DNA of 64,000 nucleotides from positions 19,406,001 to 19,470,000 of the forward strand of contig NC_135240.1 in assembly GCF_947623445.1 (NCBI RefSeq), in the 5' to 3' direction. Positions 11,930 to 24,654 of the stretch are shown here, piece by piece. Made by a program: the position numbers and the translations under genes. The notes beneath the pieces were generated by a model. The model made no database searches. It had not been told where the DNA came from and worked only from the letters and a program-made list of their open reading frames with translations. This DNA is from Clavelina lepadiformis. Lineage: Eukaryota; Chordata; Ascidiacea; Aplousobranchia; Clavelinidae. Within the stretch, counting starts at the first letter, position 1. Every line of letters begins with the position of its first letter.

Positions 11930-14340
11930 GTGCAGGAAGGATGTATTGGGATGGAAAATGTCAACGATGGAAAGCTTGATTGCAAGGATGCTAGTGATGA
12001 ATTTTATGTAAAAACTTACAAACAAGTGCAATGCGGTCCCTGCGATATGACAATAATTCGATTGGATGAATCATCTAATTGTCGCTCACCATGGTGTGAC
12101 AAAACAACATGTAACGAAGTTCCCAGCCTAGAATGCTCACTTGAAACTATTGAACAATGCAACTCAACAGATGTCCTATGCACATCGTTTTGCCCAGACA
12201 ATAGCTTGGACTGTAACAATATCCTACAATGTTCCGATCAAACAGAGATTTTGAATTACAACTTTTGCGGCGGAAGTATTGACTGCATGGATGGCAGTGA
12301 CAATGTCATTAGTGGATTTGATTTTAAATGCACCTCAAAAGTTTCACCAGTTTCTTGCGTTATTCCGCAATGGAATCTTTATGATTACATTCCTCAATGG
12401 AATCTTTATGATTACATTCCTCAATGCTTTGATAAGTCCGACTTATGCTTCAGTGCAGATGACTCTTTTAATTGCTTCAAATGTCTCGACAATCGCTTGA
12501 TTATATCACCTAAACAACTATGTGATGGTGTAATTAATTGCTACGATCTCTCCGATGAATGTCTTTGTGAGACTCCAACTTTGACAGAGTGCTTTGATAT
12601 GTTTCAAAAATCTGATCAGTCTGGGCAATCATGCGGTTTGAGTAAGAAAAATATTTTGATCCAAGGTATTTCAAATACATTATTCTCCAAGGCCTCATGT
12701 ACCATTAAAAAACCAAAAGTGAACGAAACAGAACTGATAGTATGCCGTACAAAATGGGGGACTTCATATGCTAAAAGACGGAAGACCAGAATGCATCGAT
12801 TTTATCGACGAATGTTTGTCATGCTCAAATCTTCCAGCATTCTGTAACGACACCTGTCGTTCGTTCTTTCCCATGGAAGATCGTTATCGCGATGGGTTCA
12901 TAGATGAGGCATGGCGTCACTTGAACAATTCAAACTGTCCTCTAGGTTTTGATGAACGAAATTGTTCAAAGAGATTTAAATGCCAAGGAGGAAGAAAGAT
13001 CAGTATAGACATAATGCAAAAATGCAATGGCATAGAAGACTGCAATGACGGATCTGGTGAAACTGGGTGTGATGATAGACATTACTGTCTAACTACGCAG
13101 GGACTCATTTCTGTTCCTAATAACTACAAGTTGGACGGTAAACGAGACTGCATAGATGGAACGGACGAATTCAAGTTGGGTGTGTTTTCATCAAGTACAA
13201 ATTTGATCGACAGTGTTGGGCTTTGTGTTTGGTTTTGGATCTTTCTTGTAGTGATATTGGTCGGAAATACATACGTCATAATTTTTTCTGTCAAAGACTT
13301 GCAGTCAAAGGAAATGGGCGATGGAGCCAAATGCAATAAAATGCTTATTCTTAACCTTTCAATATCTGACTTGCTTATGGGAATTTATTTGCTTATAGTA
13401 ATGATAAAGGCTTGGGAGTTTAGCGGAGTTTATGCAAAATATGACGTTTAATGGTGTGTGAGTATGCTTTGTTCTATAGCAGGTAGCCTGTGTTTGGTAT
13501 CAAGCCAAACATCTTGCTTCATCATGGTAATTCTCACTGCTCTCCACATGTACAGCATATTTTATCCTTTTAAAGCTCGTCACCCATCAGTGAAAGTTTG
13601 GGTTTCAGCAGCATTTGCAGCCTGGGTTGTTTCTCTTGTAATTGCTGTTATGTCGAATACCATTCACTACTTCAGACATGCTGTTATATTTCCTAATCCT
13701 TTCTCAACATCTGATACCGTAAAACATGATGACGTCATATCGTTTGCTTGTCGCGTGGCCAGTATCACCAATACAACGATGAATCAAAGCAGTGATACGT
13801 GGAAAGAATCACAAGCTATTCTAAGAGCAGAGTTCAGGCAATATCCTATTCGAGGTGAAATGGGTTACTACGGAACTATAGGCGTGTGCATGCCCAGGTT
13901 ATTCGCTACACCCAGCGAAGGTTTCAAAGTATTTTCGACCACGGTGATTTCAATTAATTTGTTGTCTTTTCTGTTTGTGGGTTTTGGTTTCATCTCAATC
14001 TACAAAAAAATCATCAAAAAGGCCTACTCAAAGCGCAAAAGCCAAAAAGGAAAAGTTAAAAATGCGCAATAGAGTTTTCCGGATTATAATATCCGATTTA
14101 CTCTGCTGGTTGCCAATTTGCATCATGGCGTTTCTGAGTTTGGCTGGAATTGAGCTTCCATCTGGAATCGAAATACTTACCGCGGGTGGACTTCTCACCA
14201 TAAATAGCGCCTTGAATCCGCTTTTGTACTCACCCCAAATAAAAGCGTTCATTGAGAGAATTGTGCGGAAAGTTCATCGAGCAGATAAACCTTCAAAGAA
14301 GGCGAACATAGAACTTAGAGTTTGTGATGATAGAAAGTAA
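11930..14340 (+). pseudogene. LDLa-repeat 7TM receptor (GRL101/relaxin-receptor-like), disrupted
   Basis: Class A GPCR with a cysteine-rich ectodomain. The ectodomain (11930 to ~13190) has LDL-receptor class A signatures: LDCKDASDE, IDCMDGSDN, INCYDLSDE, IEDCNDGSGE, RDCIDGTDE. Seven membrane segments follow: TM1 ~13207-13290, TM2 ~13340-13410, TM3 ~13465-13560, TM4 ~13590-13650, TM5 ~13930-14010, TM6 ~14080-14150, TM7 ~14180-14240 with NPLLY. The frame is broken three times: a shift near a G run at ~12760, an in-frame TAA at 13449-13451 between TM2 and TM3, and a shift near 14060 before TM6. No introns interrupt the match. The DRY position at the end of TM3 reads LHM. The upstream end follows a splice-acceptor-like TGTGCAG at 11928-11934, so earlier exons may be missing. 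A pseudogene is most likely; base-level errors are the alternative. Confidence 0.8.
12367..12423 (+). repeat. 27-bp tandem duplication inside the ectodomain
   Basis: The block CAATGGAATCTTTATGATTA plus the following CATTCCT is present twice in direct succession, so the translation repeats QWNLYDYIP. The copies are identical and the unit is nine codons, so the duplication itself keeps the frame. It is a recent local duplication. Confidence 0.9.
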
Positions 14341-15569
14341 ATGTAAAGACTATGAAACCCATGACTGGCTGAATGTAAAGCTAAACATTGTCAACTGCAC
14401 TTTTGACTGTGAAAAATCAGTCGCTACCATTTTTATATAAAAATCCCAATATGTAACTGTATAAATGTAAAAGATACAAAATTGTGACAAATATACTTGT
14501 GATCTATGTTATTATACCCTTCAGAAACTGCATGATGCTTTTAGTTAGCCAAAACGGCCGCAACCCTGTTTCTAAAATGAGATTTGTGAACCTTACAGTC
14601 TGTTTGGTTGGTCCGTTGTCAAGTAAAACTCTTTAGTGACGTCCAGAAATTCGACATCATGTCGATCTTTATTTGAAATACTGTACTTTTGATTTCAAAC
14701 CATTTGTATATTAGAACATTGTTTAACGCTATTTAGAATGTTTAATGCTCAATTCGATTTCATTCTGCAATAAAATGCAGTAATTTATAATGGCTATCGA
14801 ATAATGTAGCAAAAGTTTTGTTCCTTGCAAATTCCTCACTCTTTATTGTTTGATGCGTTTAATTTAATTACAAGCACAAAACCGATTGTGACTCCGCTCG
14901 TCCTATAAATAGGCCTATATGTCTATGCCATTATATATTTATAGCCGTACGAAATATACTTTTGCATAACCGGTTCCTTGTTTAGTTTTTTTTTTCATCA
15001 AAACAAGAACTTATAGTTATGGATTACCTGGTTAGGTTTTCAAATATTTCTTTCAAGTTCAATTATGGATTAATTATTAAATCATTGCCATTCGTTGCAA
15101 ATCAGGATTCATTGTAAATAAATTCATTAAAATTGGTGTAAATATATATAATTTAAGTAATTTTAATTCAAATAAATTTTGATTAATAATTAATTATTAA
15201 TAATCAACTAATTTAAAATAATTAATAAAAATTTATGTAAATTTAAATCAATTCCAACTAATTTATATATAAATATAAAATTAAAATATTTGAAAATGAA
15301 GAAAAGTTCAGTTTGTTCCAATAAGTACTCTTCATACCTGTTTATGCAGCATCTTCGCTGTTAATACAAGGAACACCTCTTGGACCGTCTCTTTCTTTAA
15401 TTTTTGAAAACTGATTTCAGCGTAACCAACTCTATATATACGATATAAAATAAAGTTTACACTGTTTGACATCAATTTAAAAGCAGTAAGTACACAAAAA
15501 ATATAATTAAATTTCGGTAACTTAGGTTTCCAACATATTGTTTCGATAATTAATCGTATAATGTAATAA
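14341..15569. other. intergenic, AT-rich
   Basis: No gene recognised. An AATAAA lies at ~14770, too far from the receptor stop to assign firmly as its polyadenylation signal. The part 15110-15300 is almost pure A/T with many overlapping TTAATTAAT-type palindromes. Otherwise nothing is supported. Confidence 0.5.
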
Positions 15570-15577
15570 CTAATAAC

Positions 15578-16214
15578 TAGGGCAACCAGTTTTTTGACCT
15601 AAAAATGCTAAATTTTGACCTTAAAATTTGCAAATTTTGACCTCATTTTGATCTAAAAAGTTTAAATTTTGACCTTATTTTGACCTAAAACGTTTAAATT
15701 TTGACCTCCATTTGAAAAACGCTATACTGATAGTCTCTACACTGTCTACAGCAACTTTCTAATCTAAAGCTGCATTTAAAAATGACAAAATGCTTTTCTA
15801 GTGTTGACTTTTTTTTCGTTTCTGCGTATTAAGATTGACAACTTGCAGTTTCAAATGCAATGCCGTCACATCGTGACGTCACCAAACGCGCTGAAAAGCC
15901 TTCCCTCTCTTTGTGGCTTTGGTTCTAAGTAAAATTGGCGGCACTGGAATTGTTTGCGGTACAAGAAAAGAGAAAAACGGAAGAATACAATTACAAAATG
16001 GTTACAAAATTACAAGTTTAATAGATTTTGACCTAAAAAAAAGACCTAACGAAACAATTTGACCGTATTTTGACCTAACGTAACATTTTGACTTTATCTG
16101 ACCTAATAACTTCTATACCACACGTCGTACAAAGCTGAAATTTGTTTTGTGCTTGTTTCATAGCATTCTGAGCAGGTAAAAAAAAATTGACCATATTGAC
16201 TTTTGGTTGCCCTA
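15578..16214 (+). mobile_element. hAT-type MITE, copy 1
   Basis: Termini TAGGGCAACCA and TGGTTGCCCTA are inverted repeats, flanked by identical 8-bp CTAATAAC at 15570-15577 and 16215-16222. Both ends carry repeats of a TTTTGACCTAAAA-type motif (at least six near the left end, several near the right). A copy in reverse orientation lies at 62485-63130, with its own, different 8-bp duplication. No coding capacity, hence non-autonomous. Confidence 0.9.
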
Positions 16215-16222
16215 CTAATAAC

Positions 16223-17627
16223 ATGCTAGAAAATCACAAGATTTTCACGCCAAGCTGGTTTGAAATCTCCATTAATCGGTAGCTTTTTCTTATCGGCAAA
16301 GTTTTTTTTTATACCGATAAATCTGTATTGATCGATTTGGTTTGGCCGATAAGAAGGTTGAATAATTAATTAATTAGACAATTACTGAAATTGCTTTAAC
16401 TTATATATGTTAAACAACAACAGCAATAATAACAATACAAAACTACTTTAGTTAGGATTTAATAATGTGGGTCCTCATTAATGGAATTTTCCGATTTTGC
16501 ATTGTCTATTAATCGACATTTGTCCGATTTTTATCAGTATATCCATTTATGTAAAGTAAATTTTTTTTTCGTAAGGGTTGATTTAGAGATTTGCACAAAT
16601 ACATACACTTTTTTTGCAATGTTTTTTTTCTGCCAAGTGCTTATAATTTTTCAAGTGTCCTCATCAAATTTTTACGAATAAGTTTACTCCTCTCTTGGGC
16701 TATTATCCCGCATTGCGTGCACGAACGATTACTTAAACGTTGATTGTGTTCTTTGTGAATGATTTGTGTTTCTAGGTTGATTAGAGATTTGGGCGATATA
16801 CAGTGCGGTTAACATTATCTCTACATCCTGGCCTTAAGATTTGATAAATATGTGCTTCCAATATTGAGTTGTTTTAACCGTTTTCAAAACAACCATGTTC
16901 GATAAGTAAATGAGAGAACTCGGCTAGGCAGTCCAGTCGTTATTCAAGGAAAGTACCTGGCAGTCTAGGCAACAACAAAACGTCCGTGACAAAGTAAATA
17001 TTCGGGTTATCGTACACCAACCAGCACTGGCCAAGTAGCATATAACATGACGAGCTAAGGTGCAGTTGCCCAGACCACCACAACTGCATTAACGGACTAG
17101 GCGTGGCGTTGAACCTGCAATACAAGCAAAATCCTGCAACTAACTAATAATTAATTTATGAAGTATCACGTCACAGAAACAACTTTTTTATTTACGACGA
17201 GTATAAAAATCACAAATGGAAAATTTGCACAATGTTAAAATCGTGATGAGGGAACATTGTACACGGATAACAACGGCACCAGTTATGCAATACTAACATA
17301 TATTTATGGGATTATTCAATGCTATACCGATATTTGTTTACAGTTAACCATGAGCAGTTACCATCAATACGACCAGCATGGATATATATATGTAAATTAG
17401 TAAATTCAAAACTGAAAAATCGTTGAAACAAGGACAGAAGCGATTACAGCATTTCTTGACGTAACAGACCAAATGAAATATGGAATATCACCCACTGTTA
17501 AAGGATAGGAGTGACGACTTTTAAAAGAATGAGATATTTTCATCTGCTTGAAATATGCAACGAACTCACTCGAGAAACGCAGAAATAACAAACAGTTTCA
17601 CAGCAATACATTGAACAAAATGTCTTT
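16223..17627. other. intergenic downstream of the CCCH gene
   Basis: No gene recognised. The part 16265-16360 contains short inverted TTATCGGC / GCCGATAA motifs that could be remains of another small inverted-repeat element. The open frames here are short and without recognisable protein features. Confidence 0.4.
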
Positions 17628-19380
17628 TTATGTTTGAGACAGATATTTGGGCGCTTGAAGTTCGCTTGGTCCGTGAGCTAAAGTATAAATCGATCCTCTG
17701 GGACAATTTCCGTTGATCCAACTAAATTCCGCATAATGTTTCAATTAGTTTGATAACTTCAATTAAAACATAAGCATATACAGTTAACTTGTATCTATTT
17801 TAATTTTAAACCAAGCGGTAACTTACCCTTCACAAATTTGGGTTTTAAACTTGAACACTGTCGAATAATCTTTCCGTTTTTCAAACAGGTTATGGGCAAA
17901 GTTGCACTGTGGTCCATAAGAACATTTTCCTGTTATAAGTAAATCTTTGCAGAATTTTGTTTTGAATTTTACGCTAAGTTCATCTGCGCCTAAAAATGCA
18001 AAAAATGCATTGAAATGTGTTGCGATAGAACAAATGAATGACACCCATTATTTGTTAAGCTTCATTAAAGTAAATATTTACTCACAAAAATCGGCCCTAC
18101 GCTCTGCTAGAATACAAAATTTAAGAACGTACAATGTGCAAATACACATTTGTATCTCAAATTGCAGTTTTCATTTGAAGTCAATTTTTTACAAAGACGA
18201 TTCTTGTAGAAAGGAAAATTCTTTTCTTCTTTGTTGTGATAAAAAGTACATTCGTCCCCATAAGGACATTTGCCAAGTGCATACATATTAGTGCACGGTT
18301 TTGTTTTAAAACTAAGGACGCTTGCAGGAGGACGTCTTCTATTATTACCTAAACATGCACATTTTAACATCATTATAGATGAAGCAATAAATACCGGAAA
18401 CATACCAACCTCAAAGTTATAAATTAGAGCTAGTTTGAAACAAATATTTTATCCAAAAAATATCACGGCCCACTACCAAAAAACTTACCATAGACGAAGT
18501 ACCACTTCGAGCCAAAATTGCAGCTTCCAATTAAAATCCAACTTTTACTAAGACCTGTTGGTAATGCGAGATCAGTTTCGTGACATGAAAAAGTGTCGTC
18601 CCAATGATTAAAATTGTCTGACAGCATAAAAGACTTTTGTGCTGTGCGAGGTAAAAACTCGGGGACAGTATAGGATCTAAAGCACTGACGTAATTAATAA
18701 TTATGTTTTTCCTCATGGATTAGGTTGCAGTTCGGTCCGAGTTCACATAGACCTTCGTCGTGATACCTGATGATTGAGTGATGAATATAAGCAAATTTAC
18801 GTCGTTTCGTGATGTCGATTACCTCATTCATGACTTGTGCCTGATCTATTGTAACTCTAGTGACAGTTTTATGCAACTATGAAGTCATGGTCACTTACTT
18901 TGGACATAGTTTACTTTTTTGACTTTACAACCAGAGGAATATGTACGCGTCCTCTCAAACGACGTGACTGGAAAATCTATAACAAAAACGTCATTAAAAT
19001 TGACCAGAACCTGCGACCAATTTTGTTAGACTTTGTCATTTAACAATCTATGCTAACACTCTAACGTAATAAGTGTGTTATATGACGTTTTAAAACAACT
19101 CTTTTGCGGTCTGTTATATTGCAATGTTTATATGAGCCAAGAGCTAGCAACTTTATTTTTGATTGAATAATAATTTGAGGAAAAACTTCAACGTTTCATC
19201 ACACACATCATCAAATAATTTCTACATTTGTAGGTTGTTCTTGAAATTTACTGAGCTGCAATATCTATTAATACCTTGGTTCAAATCAATCCAGTTATTA
19301 AATCACATTGACAAACATGACGACTAATTTATTGAGGAAAACCACAACTTACCTTGAAATTCTGATCGACGACTTTCCAT
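17628..19380 (-). CDS. CCCH-type zinc-finger protein (tristetraprolin-like finger array)
   Basis: Probable RNA-binding protein, about 240 residues. Model on the minus strand: 19380-19353 (ATG), 18976-18899, 18845-18767, 18547-18489, 18348-18133, 17989-17827, 17721-17628 (TAA). All junctions have GT/AG and matching phases. Three C-x8-C-x5-C-x3-H fingers are intact: one from FKTKPC to TFYH, one from YKNRLC to VFAH, both in exon 5, and one from FKTKFC to NFAH in exon 6. The last finger (exons 6/7) has x7 spacing and Tyr in place of the third Cys (CPRGSIYTLAH). An N-terminal finger-like stretch in exon 4 has lost Cys and His (CNFGSKWYFVY). The (F/Y)KxxxC lead-in resembles TTP/POS-1-type fingers, whose proteins bind AU-rich RNA. 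Exon 3 can also read through to a stop at 18694, giving a short protein ending in CELGPNCNLIHEEKHNY. Expression evidence is needed for the first exons. Confidence 0.75.
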
Positions 19381-21223
19381 CTTTCTCCAGTAAAATTCAA
19401 CAAGTGTATCACGAAAGTGGTTCTATAATTGTGTCTGAGGTCGAATCCAGTTTTCAGGGTATTTAAAGGAAAACTGTGTCTGATAAGAACGCGCTTCCTG
19501 GAGTTAGTAAATGTTATACTTTACACCTACTATCTATCTATGGCACTTCTAAATTTATCCTATCTTTTATGTAGCATCGGCGAAAGGTGAAAAATTGCAC
19601 CTCAAATAAATTTTTATCCTCGTCTGTATTCTAAATCGTCCACTTGTGAGTTCGATGTTTACACTGATTAGCAACGAACAATGATTATATATTTTGAGTT
19701 ACCGAACTAGATTACACGTTTTCATGTGACAAAAATTAATCTTAACATTTCAGTCTCATGAAACATCATAAATTTGAAACATCATACCTAGATATTAATT
19801 ATTTAAACATAAAATTAATAAAAAAGGATTTTCGCAACTAACATAGAAGTAGAGCAATGGAATATTCTGCTGCGTTAAGTGTTTTATTCACTGATGTTTC
19901 ATGCCAGTATACAGCTACACACGTATTTTAACACGCAATTTTTTACTTGATTGTAGCAAGATATTGGCCAATCTGTGTTTATATATGGTTTATCACTATC
20001 AATCGTTGAATGTTGTACTTTTGATGAAAATTTTGAAATAATGTTAAAGGATAATTTCAAAGATCAAAAATATTTGGCATAAATTTTATTTTACGGAGCA
20101 GTATAAAATTGTTTCTCACTTTTGGAGCGACTCTTCAAACTGGATGATTTGGAAATTTTGTGAAGATGAAACTGGATGCACAGATACATTTTAAATCCGA
20201 TTCGCGACAAACAAGCATTTAGAGCAGTATATGTGCTGCTGACAAAGCATTAAGTTGAATACAGCGGCAGCATTTGTAAGAAAAGCGTTCACAAATTTAT
20301 TGAACTCGTCCCAAGTTGAATATAATAGCCTACAGTACTGTAGATCAGTTTCATTTGTTCCTTATACACTTTGCTTTACAAAAGAATGGCTGCAATATTG
20401 TGCAGTTAAACTTATATATATTAAACTAAATTTATGTCTCTGTGTGTACGTTTTGGAAGAATTAAAAAGCATCTGACCGGTTAACTTTAATTCCGACATT
20501 GTTTCTTTTATAGCATTAAGCCACTTGATTGTAATAAAGTGTGACATTTATCCACGCTAACCAATATTTTCATGTTTAAATTCAGACGAAAACTTTTAAG
20601 TTTGTTTCAAACTATTGCAGTTGTCATAAATGATCAAACGATGTGAATTTCGATTCAACAAAAACCTTTTCTCATTTCAGGCGCAAACGAAGATGTAGCC
20701 TACGTCTAATTGATCAGTAAAATCCGGATGATTTGACAATATTTGTAATATCTAAATCGCTATCACGGACAAAGGTTAAGCTATCGACAGCACGCCTTGA
20801 AATTATCATTCAGCATAAGTGCTGCCAAGTAACGCAATGATGATTATGTATTTGCAAATCAAATATGGTTCATTCTTCGGGCAGTAGTTTGGTAAATTTT
20901 CGCCAGGCTTCGATAGTTGTACGAATTGAAATAAAGCATTTTCCAGCCTTGAAATAACACATTTTTGAAAGAAAAAAAGAATGTTTGCTTTTAAATCTTT
21001 CCCACATAGAACCCCACAAATATTTCAGAAATAGTCGGTTAGGTTTCTTGATAAAGGCAGCAGAAACTGAAATGTATTAAACCTGAACGTTGTATAGAAT
21101 CTTGGAAATGATTAAACGTTTGATACAACGTAATAGTCACTTGATATTGTATTGCGAGTTAGTGTCAAGTAGAATGTTAAAGTATATTTAATCGAAATTA
21201 ATTAATTAATCGACTCTTTCACG
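19381..21223. other. intergenic between the CCCH gene and the tandem array
   Basis: No gene recognised. The first few hundred bases would include the CCCH gene promoter. Open frames at 20255-20550 are short, overlap on both strands and have no recognisable domains. Confidence 0.45.
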
Positions 21224-22457
21224 ACATGTGTGACCTAGTTTATCCTCTGTTTGACTTAACACCGGCCATTATTCCAACACAAAGTTAATTGACCTGAGAA
21301 TGTCTGCACGATCAGTCTTTGTGCCGAGATGTAGCTGCCAGTGTGTGGGGTCGAAAACTGTCAGGAAATGAACGTCATTTAGATTCAGCTTCCCACAAAA
21401 GACAAAACTGACCAGTATTTTATGATGAGTATTTTAGCTTTTCCAGTTTGGTGCAGAAACAATAGTAATAGAGCAGAGATGAAGTAAGATCTTGTAGCAA
21501 TAAACCATTAAAAATGCTGAAAGTTATTTGTCATGCGCAGAAGAACATGACGGTGATGAAAGGTATTTTTAAAACAATTCTACATTTATGAATGACAAGT
21601 GAACGTTTCAATTTCAAATCAAGTCTCATTGTTGGTCAGTTGTGTTTTTACTGCAGCAAAAGTGGAAAAGGTTTGTGACGTAATAAAAAGTGTAAATTTA
21701 AATGATTTATTAAGCGCTGAATCATTAACTGACTTAACTCATTTTAACATGCTTTTTCTCTTAATTCGTTCTCTTAATCTGATTGTGACCCAACTGTGGT
21801 TTTAACTGAAACAATTATACGAAGTAAATGAAAGTTAAAAGTTTATTATAATCTTATATTTTGCTCGAGGGAAACTCATTAGAATGGAAGCGATTTATGA
21901 CGTTTTTTCTTGCGGTTGTGCGTGACCAAATTGTTAATCTGACGCTGACCTGCTTATACGGACTCGATTGCTAATAAGCTTGTTCGCACCTTTGTTTTTT
22001 CACTGAAATAATCTGAGCACAAGCAGTGGAACTGTTGAGAAACATTACAGCTTGTTTCGTGCAATTTTTTGTTTCGGTTTCTCTGCTTCAAGAATTAATA
22101 AAAATTCAGGGATGGCTTGCAGTGGGAATCCTGTTGTTTCAGCTTTACCACCAAACTTGGTTTCGCACCGTCGTAACTTTGAAAGTTGACTGTTAAAGCT
22201 TAACTAACGCTCAGTTCGTCCAACTTATCCGGGCATACTGTCAATATGTTTTGTAGCTAGATTTTAAGTTTGGGCGTAGCCAGAATAAAGTGATATCAAA
22301 GATGGTGCTAGTTTAATCTTCCAATAAACAATATCGATTTGGTGTAAAAGAACAGACTGAGTGGTCTAACTTGTTCATTTTGTGTCACTTTTGAACAGCA
22401 AATTTTTTATGCTGGCCCTGAATTTCTTCCGATCGCTTAGAAACTTAGACTGCTAAA

Positions 22458-22475
22458 CTACTACTACTACTACTA
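22458..22475 (+). repeat. CTA microsatellite, variable between units
   Basis: Six CTA triplets here. The same site has six in unit 2 (30927-30944), seven in units 3 and 4, and an interrupted seven (last triplet TTA) in unit 5. It is a handy marker for telling the units apart. Confidence 0.85.
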
Positions 22476-22836
22476 AACTTAGACTTACTTAGAAAACACT
22501 TAGAAAGATGAAGTTGTTGGACTTATGAATCAATGCATTAATATATTTATTTACCATCTCATAGCACACCTGGTGAAGCAAGCTAATGCTTGTGTCGACT
22601 AAATAAACGTTGATGTAAATCAACTTTGCAATTTGACAAAATTGAGTTTATGGAATTAATTTATGAAAAAAAATGTTTTAGTTAAGTTAAAGTTACATTA
22701 AAAATTTGTAAATAAAAAAAAAATTACTTTTTTACAGACTTTATATACATTTCACATAATGAATAGTAAAAATCCATTAACTCTGTATGACTAGGGAAGA
22801 AAATTAATTATTGCAATTCGTTTATATGAAAGTGTA

Positions 22837-24654
22837 TTGCGAAAGAAAAGTATTTCCTCTGTCAACAAATTCTTTTATGAGTTCTTCACCAGCAAACATT
22901 TGCCCGAACCAGTTATAACAGATCTGGTAAAGGTCTTTATACTGGTCGTACATGGACGTAATGACATTCCAGATACGCCATGCTGTTGTTTAAAAGAATG
23001 TAAGACAAACAGAAACGGAAAAGACACCACGCAAGCATCGAGCTATTTAAAGATCTGTAAAAGGACAACCTGTAACATGAAATTTCAGAAGTGGTCATAA
23101 GAAATATTGAGAACTTGCATCCATATTTTAATGCTCACATGGACTGGAAGAAAGTTTTCACCTTTGTCCATCATAGAAGATTCGCCTATCACTTTCGGCT
23201 TTTTATACACACCAAGAGAATTGGTGTACAAATATGTTTTCGAAGGCTTTCTGGTTTCAAACAACATTTGGAAAGATAACATTTGGTCGATGCGAGTTAA
23301 GCGCCGTTCCGGCGAAAAAGAATATTTACCACCACGTCACTTCCGGTCATGGTATATATTTCCAAGACTAAAAAACATAATAAAGGAAAGAAGAGAGAGG
23401 TTAGATTTGGACTTAGAGCGGCACCATGCAAGCGCGTTGAGTACAGCACAAACTTTAAATATTCTGTTGGACACACTTTGTGGTTTTTCTCCCGAATATG
23501 CAAAATCACAGGATTCTCAAACTGGTAAATTAATTTTATATTTTCTGGCTTTAAAATATATTTGAAATGCGAACTTTATCTCTGATATTCCGAAAAAATC
23601 AAAATTATTTTTCAGCTAACTTTTCAACCACTGCCCCATCCATACATCTGGAAATGTGTTCGTGGGAGCCATGCAATTATATTTTTTTTTAGTTTTACAA
23701 CAATCTATTCTATAAGGTTTGGTTTTACGTACAGTTAACACCATTTCTATCAGGTAATTTTCATTTACAAATTTTTTAGGAAGTTTCTTTTTAGCATCTA
23801 TATTCTAAAGTGCAAGTAGAAATAACACAATATAATGAAATGGTCAATATGTTAAAAATCAAGTTTATTTTTATTGCTTTCTTTGGTAACATTAATTTGA
23901 TGACATTTTTTATAAACAGTTTCGATCATTTCTGTGATGTGATAGAAACAATTCTACAACGCTTATCTTTTCCCACTAATGTTCTTCAACTTCTTATCAA
24001 TGTATCTAACCCAAGGGAAATTTTCGAACGAAAAGATTTATTGCTTCAGCTATCTCGATTGAAAAAGATTTCTCTTGAGATTTCGTACTGGTAGAAAGTA
24101 AAGTTTTCAATTTTCGAGGTAAGTATATACAACTTTCACGTTTTATATATTTTTACAATGAAAGTAGCCTATAAGTTGTAATATCAATGCAGCCAAGTTC
24201 ACATCACCCTGATCTATGTGGATGTATTTAGACCGCCATCCTATGGAATGATTTATTCTTCAAATGGCCGCACTTACAATCCATCGAGCTGAGCGGGGTA
24301 CAAATGAGTTTTGAACAAACTTAACGCTGACAGTTGCTCCGCAAACAATCTTGTTCGTTTCCCAAAGTCGTTGCTTTCACTGGAATTAGCTGATGGAAGT
24401 GTCACAGCAGATTTCCTTGATTGGTTGTCCACTTGCTGCCAAGAAATCTGTCAATCAAACCCAACCAAAATATTTTTGAGAGAACTGACGCTTTCTTACG
24501 AAACTTGCCTTGCTAATGACTTGAACGTGTGGTAAGTTTCCTTTCTTTATTGGACAAATCGTTGATGAACTTGCACAAGGTCACCCTCAACCATTGCGGT
24601 CTAACTGACGACCAATCACGGCATTTGACCGATTTGGTCAAATCGAAAAAATAG
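22837..24654 (+). pseudogene. leucine-rich-repeat gene fragment, unit 1
   Basis: Pieces of one protein are visible in shifting frames: 22837-23100, 23107 to ~23525 (ending at a donor-like ACTG|GTAAAT), a short exon-like piece after an acceptor near 23616, 23920-24093 (ending SLEISYW then TAG), and LRRs at 24260-24654. The repeats have the ribonuclease-inhibitor type pattern: SLELADGSVTADFLDWL, LRELTLSYETCLANDL, HKVTLNHCGLTDDQSRHL. The frame breaks near 24310 and again at ~24530, and stops interrupt it at 23098 and 24092, so it cannot encode one continuous protein as it stands. The family beyond LRR is not recognised. All five units share these lesions. Confidence 0.6.

Noticed and set aside
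16940..17125. Possible tRNA gene or SINE around GTTGAACCTGCAA
   Set aside because: One B-box-like match on the minus strand without an A box at the right distance and no cloverleaf.
22837..23565. Open frames of 87 and 152 codons at the start of each unit as an intact gene
   Set aside because: They are in one frame separated by a stop at 23098, and the downstream LRR part needs further frame changes. They are better read as one decayed gene than as separate proteins.
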